64,000 nucleotides of DNA from Entomortierella parvispora (taxonomy: Eukaryota > Mortierellomycota > Mortierellomycetes > Mortierellales > Mortierellaceae). Both the position numbers and the translations under genes were made by a program. Where the stretch lies: NCBI GenBank assembly GCA_963573315.1, contig OY752151.1, positions 682,001-746,000 of the forward strand, given 5' to 3'. The notes under the pieces are model-generated. The model saw nothing but the letters and a program-made list of their open reading frames with translations. It was not told the origin of the DNA and searched no databases. This document shows, in pieces, positions 10,828 through 22,252 of the stretch (within the stretch, counting starts at the first letter, position 1; the number at the start of each line of letters is the position of its first letter).

Positions 10828-11607
10828 AAGCAGAGGTCTCCCAGTTAGAATACCAAATAAACAATGCGCAACCGAAACCAGTACAGGGAAGGACGCGCCT
10901 CATGAGGCAAGGTACCCGCGTCAGCCATTGTAAATAAAACTGTCCTGGATATTGAGGAGAGCAGGACGCGATCTTACGGCAGCCACATAGTGGGTTACTG
11001 TTTAACAGTGTGAGGGATCGATACACGATCGTCTCCAGGTTGAAGTCAGGGTCAATAGGCGTTGAAGGGCAACGTCGCGTTTATTGGTAGGGGATGCTCG
11101 TGCTCCAAGATGCGATAGCCTGTTGGGTGTTAGTGAAAAATGTCATTCACCCTGTCCGCTGCAAACTTCGCCAAAATGTTTGCATCTCCTTCCCGCCTCC
11201 CCTTTTTTGTCTTGGTGTTCCCGTCCCGCGTCCCAGCGACTGCTGTCAACACAGCACCCACCCACAGCCTGCATGTGTTGCTCACTTCTTCACTGCCACA
11301 GACCAGAAAAAAGCATGTCTCATGCAACTGCATCTTTCGATTCCACGGTTTGTCTTTCCGCTCCACCGGACTTCGCCTCAGTTCCCTTGTCTACAAAGAT
11401 CTTGCTCTTGTGCATTGCAGCCGAATAGGGGGGGGGGGAGCATCAAGGCACAATAGTTCCCTCACCGCTTTTCCTTTTTTTTTTCTTGCTGGCGACCACT
11501 TGTCCATTTCTTGCTTCCTTTTTCCACTCTTTCTTTCCTTATTTCCCTTTCCCCATCAGCATCCTTCGTCCTCACATACTCCCTGTTCTCTTCTTCGGTT
11601 TAAAAGC
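10828..11607. other. intergenic region with CT-rich leader of the Sel1 gene
   Basis: There are no supportable genes. A run of ten G sits near 11430. A pyrimidine-rich stretch (about 11460-11600) immediately precedes the start at 11608 and is the likely core promoter and leader. Confidence 0.45.
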
Positions 11608-13783
11608 ATGCGTCAACCTGATCCACTTCCAGGAGCGAACTGGGAGCAAGAAGATATATTGGAGATGACCCAGTCATTTCGCTTGGCTGGTTCCGAAGAC
11701 ACTGTGCATATCGTCTGCGATCGCATCAACGGACGTGATATCATCTACTGGGATGACATCGAGCAAGCTTATCCAGGACTGCTGTCTGTCCGTCTGGACA
11801 ATGTGTTAGTTACTATGCTCAGAAACCCTTCAACTCGACTCCGGTAATACGGGATACTGAAATGGATTACATGCCAGTTGAGTTGACATGTCAGCAGGAA
11901 GCTGATCAATGGTCTTTTTTTTTTTTTTTTTTTTTTTTTTGACTAGAATGGAGCCGAATTGTATCAGTCGCTACCCAAATAGAACTCTGGAGGTTCATAC
12001 ATCAACCCTTCGAGACCTTGCACACAGCATTGCTTCAGTCGGATCGACACAGGATAGCACAGCCCTAATCCAAGGACAAGGAGGTTCTAGTCATCCGGGG
12101 GCGACCACCCATACGCCTCGAGTAGACCAGCCTTTGGATTCAGATGCGATGGAAGCTCAGGCCATTTCTGATGCAACAACTTCAAGCCCAACCGAACCCC
12201 ATGCAATTTTCGCCGCGACACCCAGTAAACCCCATGCAATATCTATAGCGACAACCAATGAACTTCAGAGCGAGTCTACAACGTTTACTCCTTACCCTAG
12301 CGAGCCTCAAGCGATTGCCACAGTCACGATACAATCTACAAATGGCCCCCAGGAGATCCCCACAATCCCGTATACTTGTGGACCTCAGGCCATCACTACA
12401 GCAACGATAACCTCCACTGATGGACCCCCACAGGCGACCACCCCAGCACCAACAGCATCCACCAGTGAGCCTCAGAGGGTCGTCACAGCAACAATTCTAT
12501 TCGCTGAGGGATCCCAAACCATTTCACCGGAGAACTTGGATAATTTCAAAGCAGGGATTACCGCACAGTCTGAGACCCTTTATCTTTTTCAACTCAACAC
12601 GAACTTGACAAACGCTGCAAAGAAGGATGACCCGGTTGCCCAATGTAACCTTGGCTTCATTCACATGAAAGGCAAGGAGTATGGTGTTCTTCAAAACTTC
12701 AAAACGGCCATGGAATGGTTTACAAAAGCCGCTAAAGCAGGAAATGTCCACGCAGCATGCAATATTGGCGTCATGTTCCAGAACGGGATCGGTGTTGACC
12801 AGGATTACCGAAAGGCCATGGAATGGTACATGAAAGTCGCCGATCCGGGTCTCTTTAGACAATGGCTCTATAAACCGACCAAACCAGCTATCGCCCGTGC
12901 TCAACTCCATGTAGGCATGCTGTTTTATTTCGGCCACGGCGTTCCAAAGGACTATCCAAAGGCTGCAGAATGGTTCTTGAAGGCCGCTTCCCAAGGAAAC
13001 GCAGAGGCCCAGAATGCCATTGGGTTTTTGTATTGTCTTGGCGAAGGCGTCCCACGAGACTTTAAAAAAGCTGCAGTCTGGTACTTGAAGGCTGCCGCTC
13101 AAGAAAACGCCTATGCACAGAGCAATATGGGTGCCTTGCACCTTGTTGGCAATGGCGTCGCACAGGACGACTGCGAGGCTGTAGAATGGTTTTCGAAAGC
13201 TGCTCTCCAAGGAGTCGTGACCGCACAGAGCAGCCTTGGTACTTTGTTCGCGCGAGATAACGGTGCCATGCGTGACTATAGCCAGGCAGCAAAGTGGTTT
13301 AAGAAGGCCGCCGACAAAGACGATGCCCTCTCACAACGTGAACTGGGTGTGCTGTACTCGAAAGGGAAAGGTGTACCTCAGGATGACCGCCTGGCCTTTG
13401 AATTGTACAAGAAATCTGCCAACCAAGGGTATGCCGAGGCCCAATATGACCTGGGTTTCGTGTACGCAAATGGTCTAGGAACTTCACAGAACGACACTCT
13501 GGCCTCACAGTGGTACCTTAAGGCAGCCAATCAGGGACATACCGTCGCCCGGATTGAACTTTATTTGATGTACAACAGCAACCGAGCTACTCCACCACAG
13601 GAGAATTCTCAAGACGCTGTGTGGGATTTACTAGCTGCTATCAATAACGCAAAAAAACCAATAAGGAGAGGATCAGGGTGGCTCAAAGATGGAAAGGAGG
13701 AAACAAAAGCAAACAGACGATCGCAGATAACCCTTCAAGAAGTCAGCCTTAGCCCCAAGGACTTGTTTACCTTTCCCCTTTAA
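11608..13783 (+). CDS. Sel1-repeat (HCP-like) protein with Thr/Pro-rich linker
   Basis: Exon 1 (11608-11843) encodes MRQPDPLPGANWEQEDILEM and an N-terminal module (HIVCDRINGRDIIYWDDIEQ) that I recall at the start of many Mortierella Sel1 proteins. A GTAATA donor, a pyrimidine tract with about 28 consecutive T (near 11912-11940) and a CTAG acceptor lead in phase to exon 2 at 11947. Exon 2 carries a low-complexity Thr/Pro/Ala linker made of imperfect units such as PQAITTATITSTDG, then eight complete Sel1 repeats (about 12600-13560, pattern AxxxLGxLYxxGxGVxxDxxxAxxWxxKAA) and a partial ninth. Sel1 repeats are TPR-like alpha-solenoid scaffolds for protein binding; a signalling-adaptor role is inferred. 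Total is about 690 residues, ending in a basic, Ser-rich tail. The linker repeats may vary in number between strains. Confidence 0.85.
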
Positions 13784-14010
13784 GCCCTAGAAACTGCTTG
13801 TCGTTTTTTGTCGTGTTTCTTTACCCGGAGTGTAGTGAAGAATTTTTCCTACACAGCATGTTTGACGAATCTTCAACATAGCCAGATAATATCCTAATAC
13901 CCAAACATAACATCAATTCAAACGAGATGCCTGGTGCGCTTGGAGGTACGCACTGGGAGAGTTGTCTCTATGAGATAGACATTTTATTAAAAGCTGATAT
14001 GAAAATAGAA

Positions 14011-17000
14011 TTAACGAACAACAACTTCAGCTACGGTAGCGCCATTGTTGGTGCCATCCTGAGTCAGAGTCCCTTCTACCACCAATTTAACAAAGCGGGC
14101 CTGGATTGACTGAGTCAAAGAGATGTCACTTGTGTTGCCCAATCGTACCACGACCTGGTTCACAGTCAGAGCATCGTAAGGGGCTGTGATCTTGACTTTA
14201 TCGACCTTGGCAACCTGCTTCAGACCATTGGCGTTGTTATTCATTCCAGCGTACACGGTATAAGAGTTTGGAGGGTTCTGGTTAAAGTTGAAATGGAATT
14301 CCTTGATCTTTTGGGCCTTGCCAAGGTCAATCAGCAACGACGCAGGCGACTTCGTACCAGGTCGCCAGTACGTCGCATTGGACCCATCCACCGCCGCCAG
14401 GGCATACTGCCCAGGTGCCGTCGGGGAGTCCGTGCTGACCGTGGATACACATTGAGCCTTGTTCCCAGGCACCAATGTTCCGTTGAGGTCACTTCGGTAC
14501 GTTGGCACGGTCAAGGACTTGCCGACCGCAAGTTGATGTTTACCCTTCTTGTCGTTTCGATCTCCAATCTGGACGCAGGCATTGGTTTTCCCTCCAGATC
14601 GTCGAGTGATAGTCGTTTGAGTACCGCCGACAGTGACATCAAAGACACTACCTTGCCATTTCATGCCCCGGACCGTAAAACCCTCTGGTGCCAATTGGGG
14701 AGGCAGAGTCGGGTCCAGGTAGAAGCAATCAAGTCGGGATCGGTAGCCTGTCAGACCATGGGTCCAGATCTGAAGATAGCCACCATGGCCCGTCAAAAAA
14801 GTATAAGCCGGGTTGGTACCTCCATTGTCTGCATACACATCTGTGGTTTGTTCTGAAAACTGGGAGAACGGTCCTCGAACGTATGGCTGACTGCTTTGAA
14901 GGAGGTACGTAAAGGCCTCGCAACCTTGCATAGACAACTGAGCCGAGTTGATGCTGAATATGGAATAGGTCATCCCAGGGCCGTTGGGGCTGGTCGCACC
15001 GGCGTAAAAGGCCATGTCCTCTTGTGCATTCCGGACCTGGTATTCGAGAGGATAGATGAGCAGGACAACATCGGCCTGCTTTACTGGAGTGGACGCGTTG
15101 AAACCCTCGTATTCTAGGACAACGTTCCCGGATCCATCATACAAGATAGTGATGTGGTCGGCAATATCGCTCCAGTTGCTGGGAACTTGGTGCGATAGGC
15201 CCAGAATGGATGCGGCTTCGATGCTGTTGCGAAGGGTGACGGCCGCGCCGGCATTCGTGAAGGCGGCATTGTTCTTGAAGTTGGCGTACTCGTCAGGATC
15301 AGTCTAAGAAACAATGAGGGGAATGTGTCAGCGCGCAAGCCAGAGACAAGAGAAACGTGAGCATGATTTTGAGTTCATATTGATTTTACCTCGTTCAGAG
15401 TTATGTAGTTTCTATTCCAAGAAAGAAACGAGACGTGTCAATGACAGTTTTCCAACAGCAAAGCTTCATATCATCTGTTTGAATTTACCCAGAGTGAGTG
15501 TCCTTGATGACTTGACTGGCCCAGAACTCGGACACACCTTTCATGATCGGATAACCCTTTTCTTCAAGCCAAGCTTTGTCCCCAGTCGCCAGAAAGTATT
15601 GCCATTGTGCAAGGGCAATGTCGTTGTTCAAATGGTATTCGTAGTCATAACAAGGACCGATTCCTATGTTAAGGGTGATAGCACATTAGCGTCTAAAGCC
15701 AAAAACCAACCAGAAAAAATGATAGAAGCTGTTATGTATAATCTTCTTACCTGTGCAGTTTCCATAGCGGAAGGACACCCATGGATACAGCAATCCTTCT
15801 CTGTTGTACTGCTTGGCGTTCTCGATAGCCTGTCCCAGGAGTTTGCTCCTGTAATTGTTGATACTCGCGGCGTAATTTGGAAAGAGGGAAAGCAGACTTG
15901 GGTACATCCATGTCTCGGCATCCCAAAAGATGCCGCCCGCATACGAATCGGAGGTAAGGCCCGAAGGTGCGATACTGTTGTCACCCAGACCCGTTTTCTC
16001 GGATCCATCACGCATGTTGGCCAAGAGGTGAAAGAGACTCGATGTTGTGGACTCTTGGAGATCGTCCAGGACAGTTTTTTTGTTCTTTGAGTTCTTTGCT
16101 CCATGGATCACAACTTCACCGCCTTCAGACCACAATGATTCCCAAGCTGCTGTATGTTCGGAGACGAGTTTGTCCCAACCGTCCGTGCGCGCGTTCTTGA
16201 CTGTCTCCAGAGCTGTTTTTCTCTCTGTGCCCTTGAAGGCATCCGAGGATGCGATGCCCACGACCTTGAACACGGCAAGTCGTCCACCTCGGGGCGCCGC
16301 CATAGAGTAGGACTGGGATGCAGTGGATTGGTTGGTCCCAAGACCGACACTTTCAGGCACGTCCACGGATGTCAGCGTCGTCTGCTTTCCTCCCACCAAT
16401 TGCAGGGTTGAGATTTCCCAAGCAGTCGTGTCTTGGATGCCAAATGGTTTCACAGAGGAGAAGATGGCGTTCGCCAACTCGTTTGTTTCCAGTTTTCCTG
16501 CCTGCTCGCCTTCAACTCTTTGCGCTCCAGCTCCATCGAGTGCATCGGTGATGATGACTTTTTGACCCTCTGAGAGGCCGGAGACGTCTAGGCGAACCAG
16601 TCCAAGGTTGGGGCGAGAACGATGGGCCAAAACCGTGTACTTGAGCTTCAAAAGATCCGACTTGTCTGGTGCAGCTGCTGTCGTAGAGTTGTTGGAGGCT
16701 TTGAAGGGGGACCAGGAGACGATTGTTTGGACAATACCGTTCCGCAGGGACATGGACTGAGAGTAGGACTGGATGTGATCGAGAGGAACTCCGACACGGT
16801 ACGTCGCAGAAGGGCCGTCTCCCTGGCTTGGAGACACGGTCAGGTATAGCGAGGTCCATGTGGGCAGCAGCGAGATGACTTGCTGGCCTCCTGTTTGTTC
16901 CTGGTTGAAGTGAAGCGGTGTAGACAGGAAGAGAAATGAGAAAAGAGGAAAGGAGGGAAGAAGGGCAAGAGTCAGTCGATGGCACGCATGTTGATCGGGA

Positions 17001-17412
17001 TGATCTGGAGTTACTGATCGCCATTCGCAAAAAGCAAAAAAAGAAAAGGGTCATTTACAAAATTGGTGCCCTTGGTCGTGGGCTGCTGGTCATAGAATCC
17101 TGCCACCATAGATGCTGTCTGCCTCAGCGTGAAAAGGGGCCAGCCTTGGGTTCCATTCTCGGCCTCGTAGTCGATGGCGGGGTGGATCCTTAGACCGACT
17201 CCCTCGGCTGGTAGACGGGCCCCGATGTAGCCATTGGCCACGTAGGGTTCGCTTTCAAAAGAAGTGACATTGATTTGGTTCGTGCGAAGCGTCCATGCAC
17301 TAGCGGAGGAAGACTCATCGGCGGCAATTGGGGATGCGGCGGTGAAAGAGGATGCTGATAGGAGTATTAGGAAGCTAACAGGATTAAAGAGGAGAGAAGA
17401 GCTGAGGATCAT
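14011..17412 (-). CDS. secreted acid trehalase, GH65, with C-terminal discoidin-like domain
   Basis: It hydrolyses trehalose outside the cell or in the vacuole/cell wall (EC 3.2.1.28, GH65). Five exons join in phase: 17412-17059, 16900-15751, 15663-15489, a 22-nt microexon 15411-15390, and 15303-14011, giving 997 residues. A signal peptide (LLFNPVSFLILLSASSFTAA) opens the protein. The GH65 N-domain has YVANGYIGARLP. The catalytic (alpha/alpha)6 barrel contains GGIFWDAETWMYPSLL and YDYEYHLNNDIAL, where the Glu matches the family's general acid. TDPDEYANF follows the microexon. The last ~145 residues (DGSNATYWRPGTKSPASLLI...QARFVKLVVEG) form an F5/8-type-C/CBM32-like domain, probably glycan-binding. 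Many N-x-S/T sites agree with secretion. Yeast ATH1 is the nearest known relative in function. Confidence 0.93.
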
Positions 17413-18036
17413 GGCTCAGAGCAGAAGAGAAGACCTTCTGGAAAGAGACACAGAATGAGGGAGGGAGGGGGGATGGAGAAGAGGATTGTTTCAAAAAGCA
17501 GAGAAGAAAAGAAAAAAATGCGGGGGCGGTGAACGGTCGATCTTTTAGCTTCTTTGTCTTTTTCTCTCTTCGTTACTCAAGGGAACAGCGACCGTTGCGT
17601 TGCATGCGAGAGATAAGACGACATCATGACGGCAGCCCCTGTGAACAAAACGGCGCTTTTATTTTGTGGGGGAGAGGGGTGCTACAGCAACCGGTCTAGG
17701 ACTGCCCACGCGAACAGGGTGCATGTTGCAATGGATGAATCATGAGTGTGGGGACAAAAGCGACGTTTTTAGCCTAGAATAAGGGTGCATGGTCCCTGTG
17801 TCACAAACCCTATTCTCGTTCTCTTTCTTTGGCTCGCCTGTCGTGTGAAAGATAAGACAGAAAGAAAAACATGCAGGGCGGGCATTTGGCCCGCCGTTAG
17901 GCCCCAAAAGGCTCCCAATTCGGAGGCCGGCCCATTGTCTCACACACGAACTGCTATTTTTTTTTTTTTTTTTTTTTTGTTGTCTCTCTTTGCTGCTGCA
18001 CATCATACTGGTACTGCACATCATACTGCACTAGTG
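17413..18036. other. intergenic region upstream of acid trehalase
   Basis: It contains the presumed trehalase promoter and the 3' flank of the F-box gene. Visible items are a run of about 23 T (near 17957-17979) and a short duplicated phrase, a 'CACATCATACTG' repeat near 17998-18025. No gene is supported. Confidence 0.45.
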
Positions 18037-19677
18037 TCAACGCCAGCGCCCATCATCATCGGTACATTGGATCCCGTACATCTTTAGAAATTCGGCTGCT
18101 TCACTCTCTACCGCAGACCGGTTGAAGAGGTGTACCTTCTCCAAGGCTGGCCAGATCTCCACCATCAGCTTGGCATCCTCCAATCTCAACAACTGGTTCA
18201 AGTTATCCCAACCTACCAGTTTTAGTCGATGCAGAGAACTCAGCACCTCCAGCTCCATGTCCGGTCGGTTTGATAAAAGTAAGGAGCTGCAACCAGACTC
18301 CTCGTAGATTAGCGGAACAAGAGCTTCCAGCTGTGAAAGTGATTGCAGGCGATCCAGAAAGACGTGTGACTGAGACTTGATGTTGCTCATGTCTTCATCT
18401 GTCGTCGAGTTCTCTTTGTTGCTTGATTGTGCCCCAAGACGAAAGCAGAGATGCAACATTTCTAATTGAGTGCAGATCCATGATCTTGGATCTGAAATTA
18501 CGTCTGAGACGGATAGAGTCGTACCATTAAATCGTCGCAGGTTCGGAAACGAACAAAGGATCTGTTGAATCATCGACCCTGTCAGGTCGTCGCAGTTCTT
18601 CAGGTACAAGGCCGTAAGGGCAAGCCGGTGGTGGGGGACAAGTGTCGAATCCTTGCCAGTGTCAACCTCTCTTTCGAGATCACAATTCTCGTCCATAGTT
18701 CGCCACAACAACGCCCTGGTGCTCAATTGTCCAAAATCAGTACCTTCGACGTTCAATTCTCTCAGAGATCGTTGATCCATGGCAAGGATGATCGTGGCTA
18801 GCTCCTTGTCGAGGAGTCCTGTCCATGGTAAGTGCAGACGTTCCAAGAAAGGCCACCATCCCTTTTGAAGATCCTGCACAAATGGTATGGCCTGCTGATA
18901 GTGATAGAGCAATTTCCAGTTTTTCCATGCCAATGATTGGATTTGTTGACAGTCGACAATCAATCCATATTCGTCCTGGGGATCCCTTGAGGATGGCCCA
19001 CAGTCGTCGATGGAGAGAAATCGAATGTTGTTCATCCCAAGGTGTTTGCTTTTGCCTATGGGCCATGATGGAGTCTCCTTATCCAAACTTGTTTTGTCCC
19101 GAAGCAGCCTGACTCTTCTGATGGAGAACGAATTCAGTTGACCCAACAAAGCCCTGACGGTCCTACCGAGAGCATCCACTTGGATGGGTATCTCTTGCAA
19201 GTAAAGGGATGTGATTCGGCCATATCTGCCACAGCAGTCCCCCAAAGATGAGAGGACATCGTAGGCGGGGATTTCCTTGGAGTATGATAATTGCGGATTG
19301 AACTCTATGTTGCGGAGTCCGTGGCCATGGTGTCGAATGAGATTCACAAAGGCAGCACCTGATTGCTTGTCGGTTCGATTAAGCGTTACCCGGAGCGTGT
19401 GCAGACTGGACAAGTCCAGATTCAGAATCGGGAAGCACCATACATCCCAAAGGTCATCAATGCTAAGCACCTTCACGAAGGACGCATTCTGACGAAGGCA
19501 TTCAAGGCTGTGCAGGGAGAAGGAAGTGGTTCTGGGGATGGAGAGAACGCTCCAATAGTAAGGAAAGAAGACGTGGTGCCATTGATTGGAAACTTGAATG
19601 CAGTGGAACAATGCCTTGTTGTTGAGGAACGAGGCGATGAGATCTGCAATGTCGGGCAAGGCGAACGGATGGGTCAT
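18037..19677 (-). CDS. F-box/leucine-rich-repeat-like protein (copy 1, intact)
   Basis: The 546-residue single exon starts at ATG 19677 (MTHPFALPDIADLIASFLNN), the same start phrase as the two other copies in the window. An earlier in-frame ATG at 19911 would add 78 residues but runs into the divergent partner gene and its promoter, so it is rejected. Residues 1-40 form an F-box-like motif (LPDIADLIASFL...VSNQWHHVFFPYYW), which in this superfamily binds Skp1 in an SCF ubiquitin ligase. The rest is Leu-rich with irregular LRR-like units (LRNIEF, ITSLYLQEI, LRELNVEGTDF, LTALYLKNCDDL, LRRFNGTTLS). It ends LEKVHLFNRSAV...GIQCTDDDGRWR. The substrate is unknown. It is divergent (187 bp) from a decayed partner at 19864; the second pair at 48-53 kb has the opposite pattern of decay. 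Confidence 0.82.
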   Translation of the reverse strand: MTHPFALPDIADLIASFLNNKALFHCIQVSNQWHHVFFPYYWSVLSIPRTTSFSLHSLECLRQNASFVKVLSIDDLWDVWCFPILNLDLSSLHTLRVTLNRTDKQSGAAFVNLIRHHGHGLRNIEFNPQLSYSKEIPAYDVLSSLGDCCGRYGRITSLYLQEIPIQVDALGRTVRALLGQLNSFSIRRVRLLRDKTSLDKETPSWPIGKSKHLGMNNIRFLSIDDCGPSSRDPQDEYGLIVDCQQIQSLAWKNWKLLYHYQQAIPFVQDLQKGWWPFLERLHLPWTGLLDKELATIILAMDQRSLRELNVEGTDFGQLSTRALLWRTMDENCDLEREVDTGKDSTLVPHHRLALTALYLKNCDDLTGSMIQQILCSFPNLRRFNGTTLSVSDVISDPRSWICTQLEMLHLCFRLGAQSSNKENSTTDEDMSNIKSQSHVFLDRLQSLSQLEALVPLIYEESGCSSLLLSNRPDMELEVLSSLHRLKLVGWDNLNQLLRLEDAKLMVEIWPALEKVHLFNRSAVESEAAEFLKMYGIQCTDDDGRWR

Positions 19678-19863
19678 GAGAGGAGGACTGGGTCTGCAAT
19701 GAGGAGAGGAGAGGGCGAGAGGACCATGCGAGGACCATGCCCCCTTGTGCGCCTTTTCTGTGCCTCTTCTGTGCCTCTTCTGTGACCATGGATGGCAAAG
19801 CAGAGAATGAGATGAGGGACCAACAAGCAGAGGGGGATTCACATCCCCCATTGGAATCAAGTC
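19678..19863. promoter_or_regulatory. short bidirectional promoter between F-box gene and partner (copy 1)
   Basis: The 186-bp spacer between divergent ATGs contains an imperfect triplicated 'tctgtgcct' phrase (about 19757-19783). The equivalent spacer of the second pair is 213 bp (49965-50177). A shared promoter is inferred from the conserved geometry. Confidence 0.4.
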
Positions 19864-21990
19864 ATGAGGGATCCCCCTCAACGCATTCAGTCCTTCCATA
19901 TCGCGTCTCAATGCCTTTCCTCAGCCTCGGCCAACCCCGTCCATACTCTCCCTGCTCGGTTCGACCCAAAGACAAACAGACATGTTGTCCTGTGGAGGGG
20001 TATCCAAGCCCTATTTGACCACCAAGCAAAGTATGTCATGGCCAATGGTCTCATGGCCTATTTCTTGGAAGGAGACAACTTTGAAAGGCAAGAAAGCGCT
20101 CTATCTCTACCGTGTCTAGACTGCAATGTTACTTCTAAGGACTAGAGAACCGGTTTCTGACACTCTTTACTTCTTTTTTTTAGACTAGAGCCACCCAGAA
20201 TCGCCCACCATCCAGGAGCGATATTGGATGTGGTAGTTCCCGTCATCGAGGCTGGCTCTTCTTCCAATACTCGCAGCAACATCCTCCGATAACTTTGAAG
20301 CAGAAGCAGCTGGCCTTAGTATTCAGAAAGCTCCTTTCTCGTCGTCGTCGTCCAACAGTAAATTTCAAACAAAAAGGAAGCGATCAGAAGCGAGTACGAG
20401 TCCGACTGCCCAAACATCCGTCCAAGTATTCCAAGGACTACGCTCGAGCTACATCCAAGCCATCATGCCGGTTAGGTCAACCAAGCCGAGGGGATCAAGG
20501 CTGAGATGTCCAGACTCTTTCGAGAGGTCAAGGTCAAGACCGACAAACTCAATGCTTCCATGAAAGAGAATGCTGCCCTGCAAGTCAAGCTGCTCGAGAT
20601 GAACGAGAGAATGGTCGGGATGCAAAAGATGACCCTCGATCGTCTGGCCAACATCCAGGGTCAGATCCAGGCGGTCCTCACTCAGACATACGAGCTACAT
20701 GAATACCCCATCCCAAGGTTATTCATCATCCTTCCAACAGTGGCCCGACGACGAGACACGATCCTCAAGCCCTTTTCGAACCAGTTCCGCCTCTACTCCT
20801 ATGTGAATGCGGATCACATACGACATGCGAAGGATCCAGGGAGATTGACAAAGTTCATCTGGCAGATCATCCTGGATACGACATTGAACAACCGACAAAG
20901 TTCTTTAAAAAGTTTGGACCCTACGTTCTGGCAGTCATGAGGGCCATTCAACTGGGAGCCAGAATGGCCCCCATAGTCGTTCCACACCTTGCCAACTCGA
21001 CATTGGCACAGGAGCTGAAGATCGCTGAATCTACTTTGAAGTCTCTTCAGAAAGGAATCGATTTCTATACCAAAGAAAACATTGATGCTATGGTCGAGCA
21101 AACTGTGTCGTTCCTAGAGGACCTCAACCAACGACATGAAGAGCGAGGACTCAGTAGCCAGGAGCCCAAAACCAACAAGAATCAATCGACGTTGAACGAC
21201 GCCGAGGTGATTGAGGGTGTCGAACTCAAACAACTGGAGAACTTTTTGTCTAATGCGGACAAGGAACGGATTCTTGGAAACCTTTACCGGTATGTGACCA
21301 AAGAAGGACATGTCAAATGGGTCTGTCGGACGCACATTCGCCAAAAACCACCGAGAACAAGCCCTGAGCCGACTATTAGAAGTGGTGCAGGAGAACAAAG
21401 GAATCTACGACGAACAGCGGGGAAAAGTTGTCATTCAGGTGGCAACATGGACGTTGGGTAAGGCATTCTACACTGCATTGGTACAGGCACCCAGTATCCA
21501 GGAATTCGAAATCGTTCTGATGTGTGATGTTTCTTTGCCCGATCTTCGACTGTTCACAGCGACCATCTTAAAGTCGGAAGTCGTTTCCCTCTGCATCGAT
21601 GGCCCCTACTTTTCAGGTCCAGTCAGCGACTTGTTCAACAATGGCCGCCGTTATGATCCTATCTTTGAACTCATGGCCCAGGGACAACTCCAGATGATTC
21701 ATTTTTGAACATGTAGGCAGCCTTTCAGCCGTCCAGTCCTTTCCGTCGCTTCGTGTGCTGGATGTCTGTTACACGAGGAAAAAAGGCGAGATGCTCTTAG
21801 ATCTGGAAAGGGTGCACAGGACTGCAGTAGCTGACGATCAGCAGCCCAAACAGTGGTCAACTGACAGAGCTTTGGGCGTCAATTGTCGTCTTCTGGCAGG
21901 AGCCCAAATAGACTATTATCAGTATAAAGGGGTTGAGGACGAGGGAATTGTTCATGGACAGAACCAACCTCTTGAAGATGGTTTGGAGGC
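19864..21990 (+). pseudogene. decayed copy of the large coiled-coil/LRR-like family gene (partner 1)
   Basis: This is a paralogue of the intact gene at 50178. Exon 1 (19864-20087, MRDPPQRIQSFHIASQC...EGDNFER) matches it closely. The intron donor is GCAAGA rather than GTAGAG, and the acceptor TTTAG lies before 20184. The coding phase after splicing is correct (LEPPRIAHHPGAILDVVVP), but a TAA occurs at 20290-20292. Further on, the frame shifts at least near 20795, 21335 and 21710. Recognisable blocks remain in successive frames: REVKVKTDKLNASMKENAAL, LADIQ-type helix (LANIQGQIQAVLTQTYELHE), PRLFIILPTVARRR, IQLGARMAPIVVPHLANST, GVELKQLENFLSNADKER and KGIYDEQRGKVVIQVATWTL. The C-terminal third is missing or unrecognisable. 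It cannot make the full protein. Confidence 0.85.
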
Positions 21991-22252
21991 ACTCTTTCAG
22001 ACCGTTATTCTCGACACCACTATTTCTGCTGCGCTAGCGCTACTCTACCCTTGCTGCCTACTCGGGTACCCCCCCAACTCCCGAACAAGTCGCTGCATAC
22101 GCTAAAGCCATCCAGAATGTATCAATATATCGATCCATCTTTTTATTTCCCATTGACCAATACTGGACCACTTATACATCGTTGTTAGGATTGCCATATC
22201 CCGCCCAGCGCCCCTCAAGTCCCGAACCCCCGCGCAACACAGTCACGCGCGC

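Noticed and set aside
19678-19911. Upstream in-frame start of F-box copy 1 (78 extra residues)
   Set aside because: It overlaps the partner gene's start and promoter; copies 2 and 3 begin at the equivalent of ATG 19677.
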